A stretch of DNA of 64,000 bases from NCBI GenBank assembly GCA_024138025.1, contig JAMXBD010000976.1:310001-374000 (forward strand). The letters run 5' to 3'. Below, piece by piece: positions 11,770 to 21,886 of the stretch. Below the pieces are notes generated by a model. The model was not told the DNA's origin. It searched no databases and saw only the letters and a program-made list of their open reading frames with translations. Numbering within the stretch: the first letter of the stretch is position 1; each line of letters opens with the position of its first letter. Origin of the DNA: Combretum micranthum (taxonomy: Eukaryota > Streptophyta > Magnoliopsida > Myrtales > Combretaceae). The translations under genes were made by a program, and so were the position numbers.

Positions 11770-14700
11770 CCTGGTTCACTTCTAAGTAATACTGAGGAGA
11801 ATCCAAAAGAACAAGCTACGGCCATCACTTTGAGGAGTGGAAAGGAAGTGGAATCAAGAAAAAGAAAGGAACCAGAGGGGGAAACAATTCCAATTCCAGA
11901 AGAAAAGAAAGCTCAAAAGAATAAGGAACAACCTTCTGAGGTAAGAGTCTATACCCTTCCTATTCCTTATCTTGCTCGTCTTCATCAGGATCATGACAAG
12001 GAACAATTTGGAAAATTCTTAGAGCTTTTTAAGCAACTTCACATTAACATTCCTTTGGTGGAGGCACTTTCTCAAATGCCTAAGTACGCCAAATTTTTAA
12101 AGGAATTGTTATCCAACAAGGGAAAGCTTGAGGATGTCTCTATTGCCATAGTAGGAGCTAAGTGTTCAGCCATAATTCAGAACAAGTTGCCAGCCAAGCT
12201 GAAAAATCCTAGTAGCTTCACCATCCCTTGCGTTATTGGAGAACTTACAGTTGAAAAGGCCCTAGCAGATTTGGGAGCAAGTATCAATTTGATGCCCTAC
12301 TCATTCTTTAGAAAACTGGGTTTAGCAGAACCTCGTCCCACAAGGATAAGTCTACAATTAGCAGATAGATCTGTGAAAATACCCAGAGGAATCATAGAGG
12401 ATTTGTTAGTGAAAGTGGGGAATTTCATATTCCCTATTGATTTTGTGATTCTTGAGATGGATGAAGATGATGAAGTACCACTAATTTTGGGACATCCTTT
12501 CCTCGCTACATCTAGAGCCATCATTGATGTGGGAGATGGGAGGTTGACACTCCGAGTAGGTGATGAAGAACTCATAGTGCAGATTCCAGCAGTGATGAAA
12601 AAACCCATGGTATTTAATGATTCTTGATTTAATATTGATATAATCGACACTTATGTGGTAGATTTTATGCAAGATATTTTATGCAAGCATCCTTTGGAGT
12701 TGAGTCTGATTTGTACAGAAGAGAATGAAGTGATGAACCTCGAAGTGCAGGCTATTGCAGCCCAATTTGAGAAGCATGAGGAGTTTATGAACAAAAAGGG
12801 GTTCGAAAAATTATCAAAAGATGATGAGGCAAGATTGAAGCCATTTATTGAAGAACCACCGGTACTAGAAATGAAGCAACTTCCAGACTATTTGGAGTAT
12901 GCCTTTCTGGATGAAAATTCCAAATTACCGGTGATTATTGCCTTAGATCTGAATAATGAACAAAAGGAGCAATTATTGGCAGTCCTTACGGAAAATAGGC
13001 AAGCAATTGCATGGAAGATATCCGATATTAAAGGTATAAACCCTTCTTTCTGTACTCATAAAATTTTAATGGAAGAAGGGTTTAAATCGGTTGTTTAACC
13101 CCAAAGAAGGTTGAATCCTAATATGAAAGAAGTGGCGAGGAAAGAAGTAATCAAGCTTTTGGACGCTGGATTGATTTACCCAATTTTTGACAGCCCTTGG
13201 GTAAGTCTAGTACAAGTAATACCTAAAAAAGGGCGGATGGTTGTGGTCCCAAATGAAAAAAATGAGCTGATTCCGATGAGGATGGTTACAGGTTGGTAAG
13301 TATGTATTGATTATACAAGGCTTAATGAAGCTACTTGCAAGGATCATTTCCCTTAGCCCTTTATTGACCAAATGTTGGAAAGACTTGTAGGTCACATGTT
13401 TTATTGTTATTTGGATGGTATGTCTGGATACTTCCAAATACCGATTGCTCCTGAAGATCAAGAAAAGACTACGTTCACTTATCCCTACGACACTTATGCC
13501 TATAGGAGGATGCCTTTTAGGCTTTGTAATGCACCAGCTACCTTCTAAAGGTGCATGTTGGCAATTTTTGATGATTTGGTGGAGAATATTACAGAAATAT
13601 TTATGGATGATTTTTCTGTTTTTGGAGATTCATTCAACAATTGTCTAGAGAATTTAAAGCAAGTTTTGATCCGTTGTAAACAAACAAATCTCGTGCTTAA
13701 TTGGGAGAAATGTCACTTCATGTGCAAGGAAGGAATTGTTCTCGATCATAAAGTATCTTACAAAGGAATTGAAGTAGATCAGGCCAAGATTGAGATTATC
13801 TCAAAACTTCATCCTCCAACATCAGTTAAGGTAATCCGTAGTTTTCTTGGTCATGCAGGCTTTTATAGGAAGTTCATAAAAGACTTTTCTAAAATAGCCT
13901 GACCTCTTACAAGGCTATTGGAAAAAGATGTACCATTTGACTTTAGTTAAGAATGCCATGAAGCATTCAACCTCCTTAAGAGAAAGTTGATCAGTGCACT
14001 AATCATGATAGCACCAGACTGGAGTTTACCGTTTGAATTGATGTGTGATGCAAGTGATTTTGCCGTTGGTGCAGTTTTGGGACAAAGAAGAGAGAAGCAC
14101 TTTCAACCTATCTATTATGCCAGTAGAACACTCAATAGTGCCCAAGAAAACTACACCACCACAGAAAAAGAATTATTGGTTGTAGTGTTTGCCTTCGACA
14201 AGTTTCGACGATATTTGGTTTTATAAAAGGTAATAGTTTATACTGACCATTCTGCTCTTAAATACCTTTTGTTAAAAACAGATGCAAAGCCACGCCTTAT
14301 TCGGTGGATCCTCCTCCTGCAAGAATTTGATTTGGAAATCCGAGATAAAAAGGGAGCAGAAAACCTAGCAGCCGATCATTTGTCCCATTTGGAGAATCCC
14401 TATTTGGAGACATTGAGAGAGGAAGATATCAATGATGGATTTCCGGAAGAACAATTGTACTCAGTGCAAAAGGTAAGAAATTCTGGCACTCCTTGGTTTG
14501 CCAATTTTGCAAATTATCTTGCTACTAACGTTCTCCCCCGAGACATGACTTACAATAAAAAGAAGAAATTCTTTTCTGAGTTGAAGTATTATTTTTAGGA
14601 GGAACCGTTTCTTTTTTGTGTTTATGCAGATCAATTGATCCGTCGCTGTGTCTCTCATTTGGAAGGCTGGGAGATATTGCAAGCTTGCTATTTCGGTCCT

Positions 14701-15779
14701 ACAGGAGGTCATTACAATGCAAATAGGACAGCTCAAAAGCTTTTGGAGGCTGGATTCTATTGGCCCACCATCTTTAAGGATGCCCATCGACGGTTCATGT
14801 TTGTGATAGATGTCAAAAAGTTAGAAATATTTCGCGACGAGATGAGATGCCATAGAATTATATTTTGGAATGCGAAATTTTCGATATTTGGGGTATCGAT
14901 TTCATGGGTCCATTTCCAACTTTTTTTGGAAATAAATATATCTTGGTGGCAGTAGACTATGTCTCAAAGTGGGTAAAAGCCCAAGCAATGCCCACCAATG
15001 ATGGTCGGGTAGTTACCAAGTTCTTAAAGAAATTGTTCTCGAGGTTTGGAGCCCTTAGAGCTATCATAAGTGATAGGGGAACACATTTTTGTAATTATCA
15101 ACTTGAGAAGGTTTTAAGCTGGTACGGGGTAACTCATAGAATTGCAACACCATATCATCCCCAAACCAATGGGCAAGTCGTAGTTTCTAATCGAGATTTG
15201 AAAATAATTTTTGAAAAGTCAGTAGAGCACCATAGGAAGGATTGGGCTGAAAAGCTAGATGATGCACTTTGGGCATATAGGACAGCTTATAAGACACCAT
15301 TGGGAACCACACCATACCATCTTGTTTATGGGAAGGCTTGTCACTTGCCAGTGGAAATTGAGCACAAGGCCTATTGGGCTATCAAACAAGTCAATTTTGA
15401 CTTAAGATCCTCCGATATGAGAAGAAAGCTTCAGCTTAATGAATTGGATGAGTGGAGAAGGATTGCTTATGATAACATGAGAATTTACAACGAAAAAACA
15501 AAACTGTATCATGACAAGCAAATCCATCATCCAAAACAGTTCAAGGAAGGAGACCAAGTCCTTTTGTTTAATTATCGGTTAAGACTTTTTCCGGGAAAAT
15601 TGAAATCAAGATGGTCTGGACCGTTCCTAGTCAAACAAGTGTATCCACATGGAGTGGTTGAATTGGAACATCCAGAAAGTGGGATTTTTAAGGTAAATGG
15701 GCAACGTTTGAAGCTTTATCAAGGAGTTGATTTTGAACAAGAAGGATGTGAGGAATTTCGACTTCATTCACCAGATTGA
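11770..15779 (+). pseudogene. Element 1 pol (protease, RT, RNase H, integrase), multiply interrupted
   Basis: It continues the gag frame. The protease carries DLGAS (12268-12282). RT runs about 12960-13900 with the polymerase motif FMDDFS (MDD at 13603-13611). RNase H runs about 13990-14290 with DASDFAVGAVLGQ, TEKELL and [10 protein letters not shown]. The integrase zinc finger lies at about 14700-14815 and the core at 14870-15290, with GIDFMGPF and SDRGTHF. The core's third acidic residue is missing: GQVVVSNRD has Val, codon GTA at 15180-15182, where Glu is expected. In-frame stops lie at 12625, 13096, 13297, 13354, 13546, 13900, 13948, 14224 and 14596. A frameshift near 14795 moves the integrase into another frame, with one more TAG near 14849. 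The last 304 codons (14865-15779) are open. Confidence 0.9.
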
Positions 15780-15825
15780 TTATAAGGCTATGGAAAGAAC
15801 ATCGAGCCAACGATGTTAAATAAGT

Positions 15826-15856
15826 GCGCTTCTTGGGAGGCAACTCATGTCTAACT
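15826..15856 (+). promoter_or_regulatory. Conserved post-pol motif of Athila elements
   Basis: GCGCTTCTTGGGAGGCAAC starts 46 nt after the pol stop and continues with CATGTCTAAC. Element 2 has nearly the same word inverted at 34670-34699, also just after pol. Athila elements from other plants carry a similar AGCGCTT-GGGAGGCAACCC word, recalled from the family. Its function is unknown. Confidence 0.7.
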
Positions 15857-16008
15857 TTTCTTTTCTTTTGTCCTTTTTCTATTTCTTTTTAGACTCATGA
15901 TCTTATCATTTTCTACTATTGGTTAATGGCTAAGTGTTGTTCTTAATGGTAGGATTGAAATTCAAGAGGAAACAAAGAAGAAAATTCCAGGTAAGTTGAT
16001 GAATTTCC

Positions 16009-16388
16009 GACACAACTAAGACATGACTTGTCTTAAGTCGTGTCTTATACTGATAAATTTGTGTGAATGAGATTTGGAGATAATTTTTTTTGACATGACT
16101 TGTTCCTAAGTCGTGTAACAAACTGTGGTAATAGATTTTTGGAAGTGCCACGCTTGGGACATGGCTTGTTCTTAGCCGTATGAATTTAGCAAGTAGAATT
16201 AAAAAAAAAAAAAATTCTCCAGTTCGGTATGCCTAGGGACACAGCTTGTCCTTAGGGCGTGTACCTTGCTGTCCGTGCACCATGGATGACACACCTAGGG
16301 ACACGGCTTGTCCCTAAGGCATGTAGCTTGCTGTAAAATTGTCTCAAATGAGACATGCAAGGGACAAGTCATGTCCTTTACTCATGTC
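16009..16388 (+). repeat. Hairpin-word array in the element 1 pol-ORF3 spacer
   Basis: At least three hairpins have 5-nt loops: 16009-16044 (AAGACA/TGTCTT inner stem, loop TGACT), about 16289-16324 (AGGGACA/TGTCCCT, loop CGGCT) and 16352-16388 (GGGACA/TGTCC, loop AGTCA). Looser copies lie at 16093-16120, 16148-16178 and 16228-16262. The GGGACA...TGTCCC core and the GTCGTGTC word are those of the LTR array. A TATA-like CTATTTAAAC follows near 16392. Confidence 0.8.
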
Positions 16389-16532
16389 CAAAGCCCTATT
16401 TAAACACATTAGGTTTTCAAAAAAAAAAAAAAAATAGAGCTACCCATTTCTGCACTTTTAAAAATTCCAAGGCACACTACCAATCATTCTCACACATCCA
16501 CTCCATTTCAAGAGAATATCCAAGGACTTAAT

Positions 16533-17183
16533 GTAAGTTTTTATCTTCTCTTTCTCTCATTTTTAGTTTGTGATTTCCATGGATGGATTTAGTTGGTGAG
16601 ATTTGAAACTTTAGGAGTTTTGAAACTTGTTGCATGTGAGTTTAATTCATTGTTGATGATGAGAAATGTGTATAGTCCTTTAATGCATGCGTGATCTGAA
16701 TTTTTTTACTCTTAGGCATGTGTGTTTCCTTAGATCTGGAAATGAAGGATGAAGATTGTTTGCTTGTAAGTGAGTTTAGTCGAATGCTTGTGTAATCCGA
16801 AATATACGGTCATTCTTGATGTTTGCGTGATTTCTTATATTCCATCTAGTTGGGTTGTTAGGTTGTTAAATTGAAATCAAAGGAAGTTTTGAAATTGAAA
16901 TGCGGGATCCCAACTATAAGTTTGGGGAAGACGATGATATTAAAAAAAAATAAAAAAATAAAAAAAATTTTGACATGATCGTGACAAGCCGTGTCACTTA
17001 GTCGTGTCGTGCTGGGAATTTTTATTCTTTAAGTTAAAAAAAATTTCAAATTCAATAAGATGACTTGTTAATATGACTTTTGTGTGTTCTTGCAAGTTTA
17101 TTCTTAGATTAACAAGTTTAGATCTTATTTGCCTACTTTTAAAGTCTCAATTGTAATCTAAATTTTCGATTAATTGAATTCAG
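16533..17183 (+). other. Putative 651-bp intron in the ORF3 leader of element 1
   Basis: The donor AAT|GTAAGTTTTT is at 16533 and the acceptor TTGAATTCAG| ends at 17183. The ORF3 ATG is at 17185, one base after the acceptor. Element 2 has the same arrangement. This is inferred from consensus sites only. Confidence 0.55.
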
Positions 17184-17184
17184 G

Positions 17185-18572
17185 ATGAGACAAAAGCAAG
17201 TAGCAAGAAAGCATTCGTCTTCGCAACGCTCTACTCTTAGACGTGCTCCAGATCCCCCAAGACCTACCCAACCAATGTCAAGAACAGAACAAGAAAAATA
17301 CAATGTTTTCTTGGGAAGACCTTTAGCTGGAAATATGTTATTCAATTGGAAGGGTTTGTCAAAATTCAAGAAAGATAAGGAGATTCGAGCTTTGATAAGT
17401 CATAGTGGATGGGACAATTTGTTCAGTGTGAATGAAAAGGTTTACCGACAAATCATACTCGAATTTCTTTCTACATTCAAGATTGCAAGTCAAGCCAAGC
17501 ATTCGGCGATCAACAACAGTATCACTTTCAGAGTAAATGGCCAAGAAAGAACGATTTCTATTAAAGAAATTTGCGGGGCCATGGGGTTTTATATTGATGA
17601 ATTTCTGGAAACAGATGAATTTGTGCGTTTACCAGTTGATTGGCCACCAGGGGATTTCAATTATTTGTATTGGGGAAAATTAAGTCTAGCCACTCCTTAT
17701 AAAGCCAAGGGAGCTAAAGCTACTACCCTTAGAGATGTCAATCATAGGGTGATTCACTGGATAATCATTCACTCGATTAATGGCAAGGGGAAAAGTACTG
17801 GAGTTGTTCGGACTTATGAATTGCTATGTCTGCATAGCATTATTGAGCGACATCCTTTGAATTTAAGGGTGATGTTGGCTTTATTTTTTCATAGGCAAGC
17901 CAAGACTAACAAGGCTAAGGGAACTATTTTTTGTGGAGCTTATATCACTCGCTTGCTGAAGAGTATCAAAATCTTCCCTGCTGAGGAGCCAAAGAATGTA
18001 GTGGCTTGTTCACACATCATTGAAACTTCTACTCTGCAAAAATGGTTCAAAAAGCAAGGACCTTCCACTTCAAGGTCTTCTCCTCTAAGTAAATCTACCT
18101 ATGAAGTGTTGACTAAGAAGGTTGAAAAGAATCGTCACATACTGCAAAAGATGAAGTCATTATGAAAGCTCTCATTCGTATTACAAAACATCGGACATGA
18201 CATCAAGAGTCCATTTATTCTTGTTTGAAAGGAATTGCAGCTCACAATAATGTCGAATTTTCTCCACCTCAGGCTGGCCCATTCGAGAGCTTTCCATCAT
18301 CACCGGATGATGTTCAGGTTGATTCACTTCACACACTCCTGGAGGACAGTGATGATGAAGCAGTTGATGCACAGATTTGAGCCTCCAAGGAACAAATTAC
18401 TGAAGAAGTATCTGAAGATGAAGAAATTGATGAAGAGGAGGAGGAAGAAGAGGAAGATGATGGATCGGAAGAGGAAGAAGAGGACGCACCAACACCCACA
18501 CCACCAAAGAAGAAGAAACAGAGAAAGATTGAGGATGAGGATGAAGATGATCCTGACTATCAAGAAGATTGA
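17185..18572 (+). pseudogene. Element 1 ORF3 (Athila third ORF; plant-transposon-protein type), frameshifted near its end
   Basis: The third Athila ORF has no proven function; it was once called env-like. The first 326 codons (17185-18165) are open: a basic Ser/Arg-rich N-terminus, then a globular region with HSGWDNLFSVNEKVYRQIIL (about residues 72-91), a segment ISIKEICGAMGFYIDEF and HRVIHWIIIHSI. This resembles the family annotated as 'putative plant transposon protein', by memory only. After a frameshift between 18165 and 18240 the tail continues in another frame. It includes a very acidic run of Glu/Asp followed by PPKKKKQRK, and stops at 18570-18572. One TGA interrupts this tail near 18378. 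I see no signal peptide or clear membrane helix. It is better preserved than gag-pol, so it may have decayed later or by chance. Confidence 0.75.
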
Positions 18573-20134
18573 TTCCTTGATTTGTTGCTGCTTTGATGAT
18601 TTTTGATGATGATATTTTGATGATTATGTTTTGGATGACTGTATTTTTGAGCACCCAGTTTTGGGTTAGACTCTTTAGGGATCACTAGTAGGATCATGAG
18701 TGCTAACTTTTGCTTTGATTTGTTTTATTTTATTTTGTTTTGTCTTTTGTCTTGCAGCCCAGATGCACTTTGTTATGACTTGCTCTCACAACTGCTCTAT
18801 TTTGCTGAAGAATATGACTATCTTGCACATCGATGTTGATTCTAAACAGTGAAGTTTTTTTTTCTTTTTCCTTTCCTCAATTATAGCATATATTTTGACA
18901 TTGGGGATAATGTCCCAATTAAGTGTGGGGGAGGGATATTTTTGAAAGGAATAATTTGTTTTTCTGTTTTTCATGATTTTGAGCTTGATTTTGAATTTTA
19001 TCAAAGTTCCCCATTTACACTTAGCAAATGTGCTTTAATGATAAATCTTGAAAATATACTCCTTTGTTTATTAGCATTAATATTAAATTAAAAGCGACTT
19101 ATAGTACCTTACTCATCTATTTTGTGATTAGTATACTTATTGAAATTGTAAGATGAAATCTAGGTGAGGTAAACTTACTTGCTATTTAGTAATGGAATTT
19201 GGAGTCTAGAAATTGAGTGAAGTCCTTAGTTGAAATTTAAAAGGTTATATTTCTAAGCCTGTTAGCTTGTATATTCTTTATTCAAAAATTTTTAGAGCTC
19301 CTTTAACTTTTTATGGAAGGAGTACATGAAATCAATCACTTAGTGATTCTTTTTGAAAATAAATTAATTAAAAGCTTAGTTGATATGGGTAGGCTTTGGT
19401 CCCTCAGAAGAGCGAAGTCTGACCCTGCTATTGACTATAAAAGCTTCTTATAGACAATTGTTAAAAAAAAAAAATCATAACCTTTACTCCTCTAACTCAG
19501 GTAAGTGAGTTAAGAGTATCGAATTTGAAAGTTATGGTAAGTGAGAGTTCATTGGGTTCCCTTTAAAACTTGGTCACTTGGGTGATGAGCTTGGGATGTG
19601 CCAACTTAAGGATCTCACTATAACAATGAATAGGCAATTATAGCTGAAAAGATATGGGCTACACCCTGTCTAGAGGAAATTCCTTTGAAGGCTATTAAAA
19701 GAATTCTTGCTCATTATAATAATAATAAAAATAATTTCAAAAAGAAAAGAAATCTAGGGAAATGATGGATACCAAATACTTTCATTCTAAGTTGCTGAGT
19801 TTAGAGAAATGCTTGAAGGCTTATATACCTGCTAATTGGTGGTGAAATGTAACCGGGTCTATTTCACTATTGATTGACTTTGGTTCTATTTTGTGACTTT
19901 GAAATCTGTTATTAAAAGGTAAGGGTAAAGTTTGACTTACTTGGATTAGCCTTAAAATTTTAATTATGGTATGCTAATTACATTTAATTGATAGATTTGA
20001 GCAGTAGGTACAAAAGCAAGTCGCTAAAATCTAAAATGAAATGCTATGATTTAACTTGTGGAAATTTTTGAGTATATTTGATGATAGATTTTCATTGCCT
20101 CTAATTGTTTGCTTGAGGAAAAGCAAATACTCAA
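18573..20134 (+). other. Element 1 long 3' untranslated region
   Basis: Non-coding between ORF3 and the PPT. Apart from the internal PPT-like motif at 18901-18936 and small A/T runs I see no ORF or array. Short ORFs here lack family signatures. Confidence 0.7.
18901..18936 (+). promoter_or_regulatory. Internal PPT-like bipartite motif of element 1
   Basis: GGGGATAATG followed by AAGTGTGGGGGAGGGA (18921-18936). It matches the true PPT region 1.2 kb downstream. Equivalents are at 32087-32125 (element 2) and 28118-28156 (element 3). Confidence 0.7.
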
Positions 20135-20147
20135 GTGTGGGGGAATT
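20111..20147 (+). promoter_or_regulatory. Polypurine tract region of element 1
   Basis: TTGAGGAAAAGCAAA followed by CAAGTGTGGGGGAATT, directly abutting the 3' LTR start at 20148. This is where plus-strand DNA synthesis would be primed. Confidence 0.85.
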
Positions 20148-21881
20148 TGATAAACCAAAATTATTCCTATTTTATGAATACCAAAATGGATTTTTATTGA
20201 TCATTTTATTGATAAATATTATGAATTTGGCACTTAAAAATAGTAATTTATGTTTTCAGGCCTTTAAAGGAGTTATTTTATAAAAAGAAAGCAAAACGGA
20301 TCAAAAATGCAAAGTTTGGACCAAAAAGTGGTTAACACTACAAAAACAAGCCATGTCTATCAACCATGTCAAGGAAAAGAAGAATCGAGTCCTAAATCTC
20401 AAGTTTTGGAAGGATAAGCTCAGTGACATGACTTGTCACAAAGCATGTCAAACTGGAAATTTTATCTTGCAAAGACACAACCATGACATGGCTTGTCACT
20501 GGGCATGTCGTTTTGAAGAATTGAAAACAGGAAGTTACACGACTTTGGGACAAGCCATGTCCCAAGTCGTGTCAGTAAAGAAAAAAAGACCACAGCAAGA
20601 GACACGACTCTGGGACAAGCCATGTCCCAAGTCGTGTTAATGAAGAAAGGAAAGCCACAGGAAGTTACACGACTGAGGGACAAGCCATGTCCCTAGTCGT
20701 GTCAATGTCCACTATGAAGAAAACAGCTAGACATGCTCAAGTGACACGACTTGTCCCCAAGCATGTCAATTTAACAGTAAGTTACTTTTTGAGAAACGGC
20801 TTATTTAATGAATAGTAACCCCTTATTTATTAAAATAACGTTCATTGGGAATTAAAGAGGGGTATTACTTTGGGAAGCCAAAAGACCTGTAACTCCCGTA
20901 ACTTCCAAATCCCTCCATAATGAGCATTCAATTCCATTTATGTGAAATCCATTATAAACTGAAGATGGAGGAAGAATCAACAGCAAAAAAAAAAAAAAAA
21001 AAGAAGAAAGAGAGAGCACATATAGAATTCATACATAAGTTTTTCAGAGTTTCAATAAGTCAAGATTATCTTGGATTGAAGATCCACAATTTTGAGCTTC
21101 ATTTTCTCGGGTGATATCATGAATTCTAGTTTGTTTTTAGAATTTTATGTATTCTCGTTAATTACTATGGAAGAGTAAATTTTCAGATCTAGGTTTTGTT
21201 GAACTGTAATTTTATCTTGTGAGGAGGATTTGGGTTTAATAAAAGATTGATGTTCTTTTGTTCAATTGCATGTTTCTTAACTGTTTCTTAAATTTGTATA
21301 TTTAGAATGCAAATTTATGCCTAATTTTCATTTAAGCTAATTGAAAGATTGCTTTCATGAATTGATCTATACAGTTGATGAGATTTGTTTGTAATTCTAG
21401 ACATAGAATAGCAAGAATTTTCTGTGACTATTGAAATTCCAATGAGTTCATGTTCTTAATGCAGGCTTAAGTTGCTATTGATTGAGGAGAAATCCTAATT
21501 GATTAACTTAGGTCTAGAAAGAATTGATAGATTCAAAAGAATTATCATTTTGTTTGAGAAACTCAATAGCTTAAGAACTAAATCAAAGATTCACATGATA
21601 AATTAGATGAAGACAAAACCTAGATCATTTGCTTTAATATAATCTTACTTGTTAATCAGTGCTAGTGTATTTGTTTTCTCTAGTAAATTAATTAGAAATT
21701 CATCAATATTTATTTGTTAGATAGTAGAATAAGAGTAATTACTAGTAATTGCTTATTCCCTATGGACGATCCCGATTTTTACACTATATTACATTTTCGA
21801 TAGGTACATTGCCTATTGCCTTTATAGTAAATTAAGAATGGGCCTTTATAAATTTAAAACTACGCTTGAAGGCAACTATCA
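20148..21881 (+). repeat. Element 1 3' LTR
   Basis: 1734 bp, same ends as the 5' LTR and followed by CATAA. Its hairpin array (20347-20790) is better preserved than that of the 5' LTR. The core hairpins start at 20537, 20602 and 20667. Confidence 0.95.
20537..20702 (+). repeat. Three 36-nt hairpins at 65-bp spacing in the 3' LTR
   Basis: Hairpins at 20537-20572, 20602-20637 and 20667-20702, all with loop AGCCA. The first two pair TGGGACA with TGTCCCA; the third pairs AGGGACA with TGTCCCT. Both arms therefore changed together. Confidence 0.9.
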
Positions 21882-21886
21882 CATAA

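Larger units (their letters stand above)
8545..21881 (+). mobile_element. Element 1: complete but coding-dead Athila-type Ty3/gypsy retrotransposon (family A)
   Basis: 13,337 bp, flanked by a perfect 5-bp duplication. The order is LTR (8545-10292), tRNA-Asp-type PBS (10299-10316), gag-pol (10450-15779), spacer with hairpins and a putative intron (15780-17184), ORF3 (17185-18572), long 3' untranslated region, PPT (20135-20147), LTR (20148-21881). Both LTRs start TGATAAACC and end CTATCA. By eye the LTRs differ at about 3% of sites in the first 210 bases, so it is the youngest large insertion here. Gag-pol has about eleven nonsense codons and one frameshift, so any movement must have relied on proteins supplied by another copy. 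Confidence 0.95.

Noticed and set aside
16533..16571. A 39-nt intron GTAAGT...TTTTTAG before ORF3
   Set aside because: Too short for a plant spliceosomal intron. The acceptor at 17183, next to the ORF3 ATG, is preferred.
18235..18606. 123-codon Lys/Arg/Met-rich ORF after ORF3
   Set aside because: Out-of-frame reading of the acidic ORF3 tail; the adjacent frame gives the expected Glu/Asp run and the PPKKKK segment.
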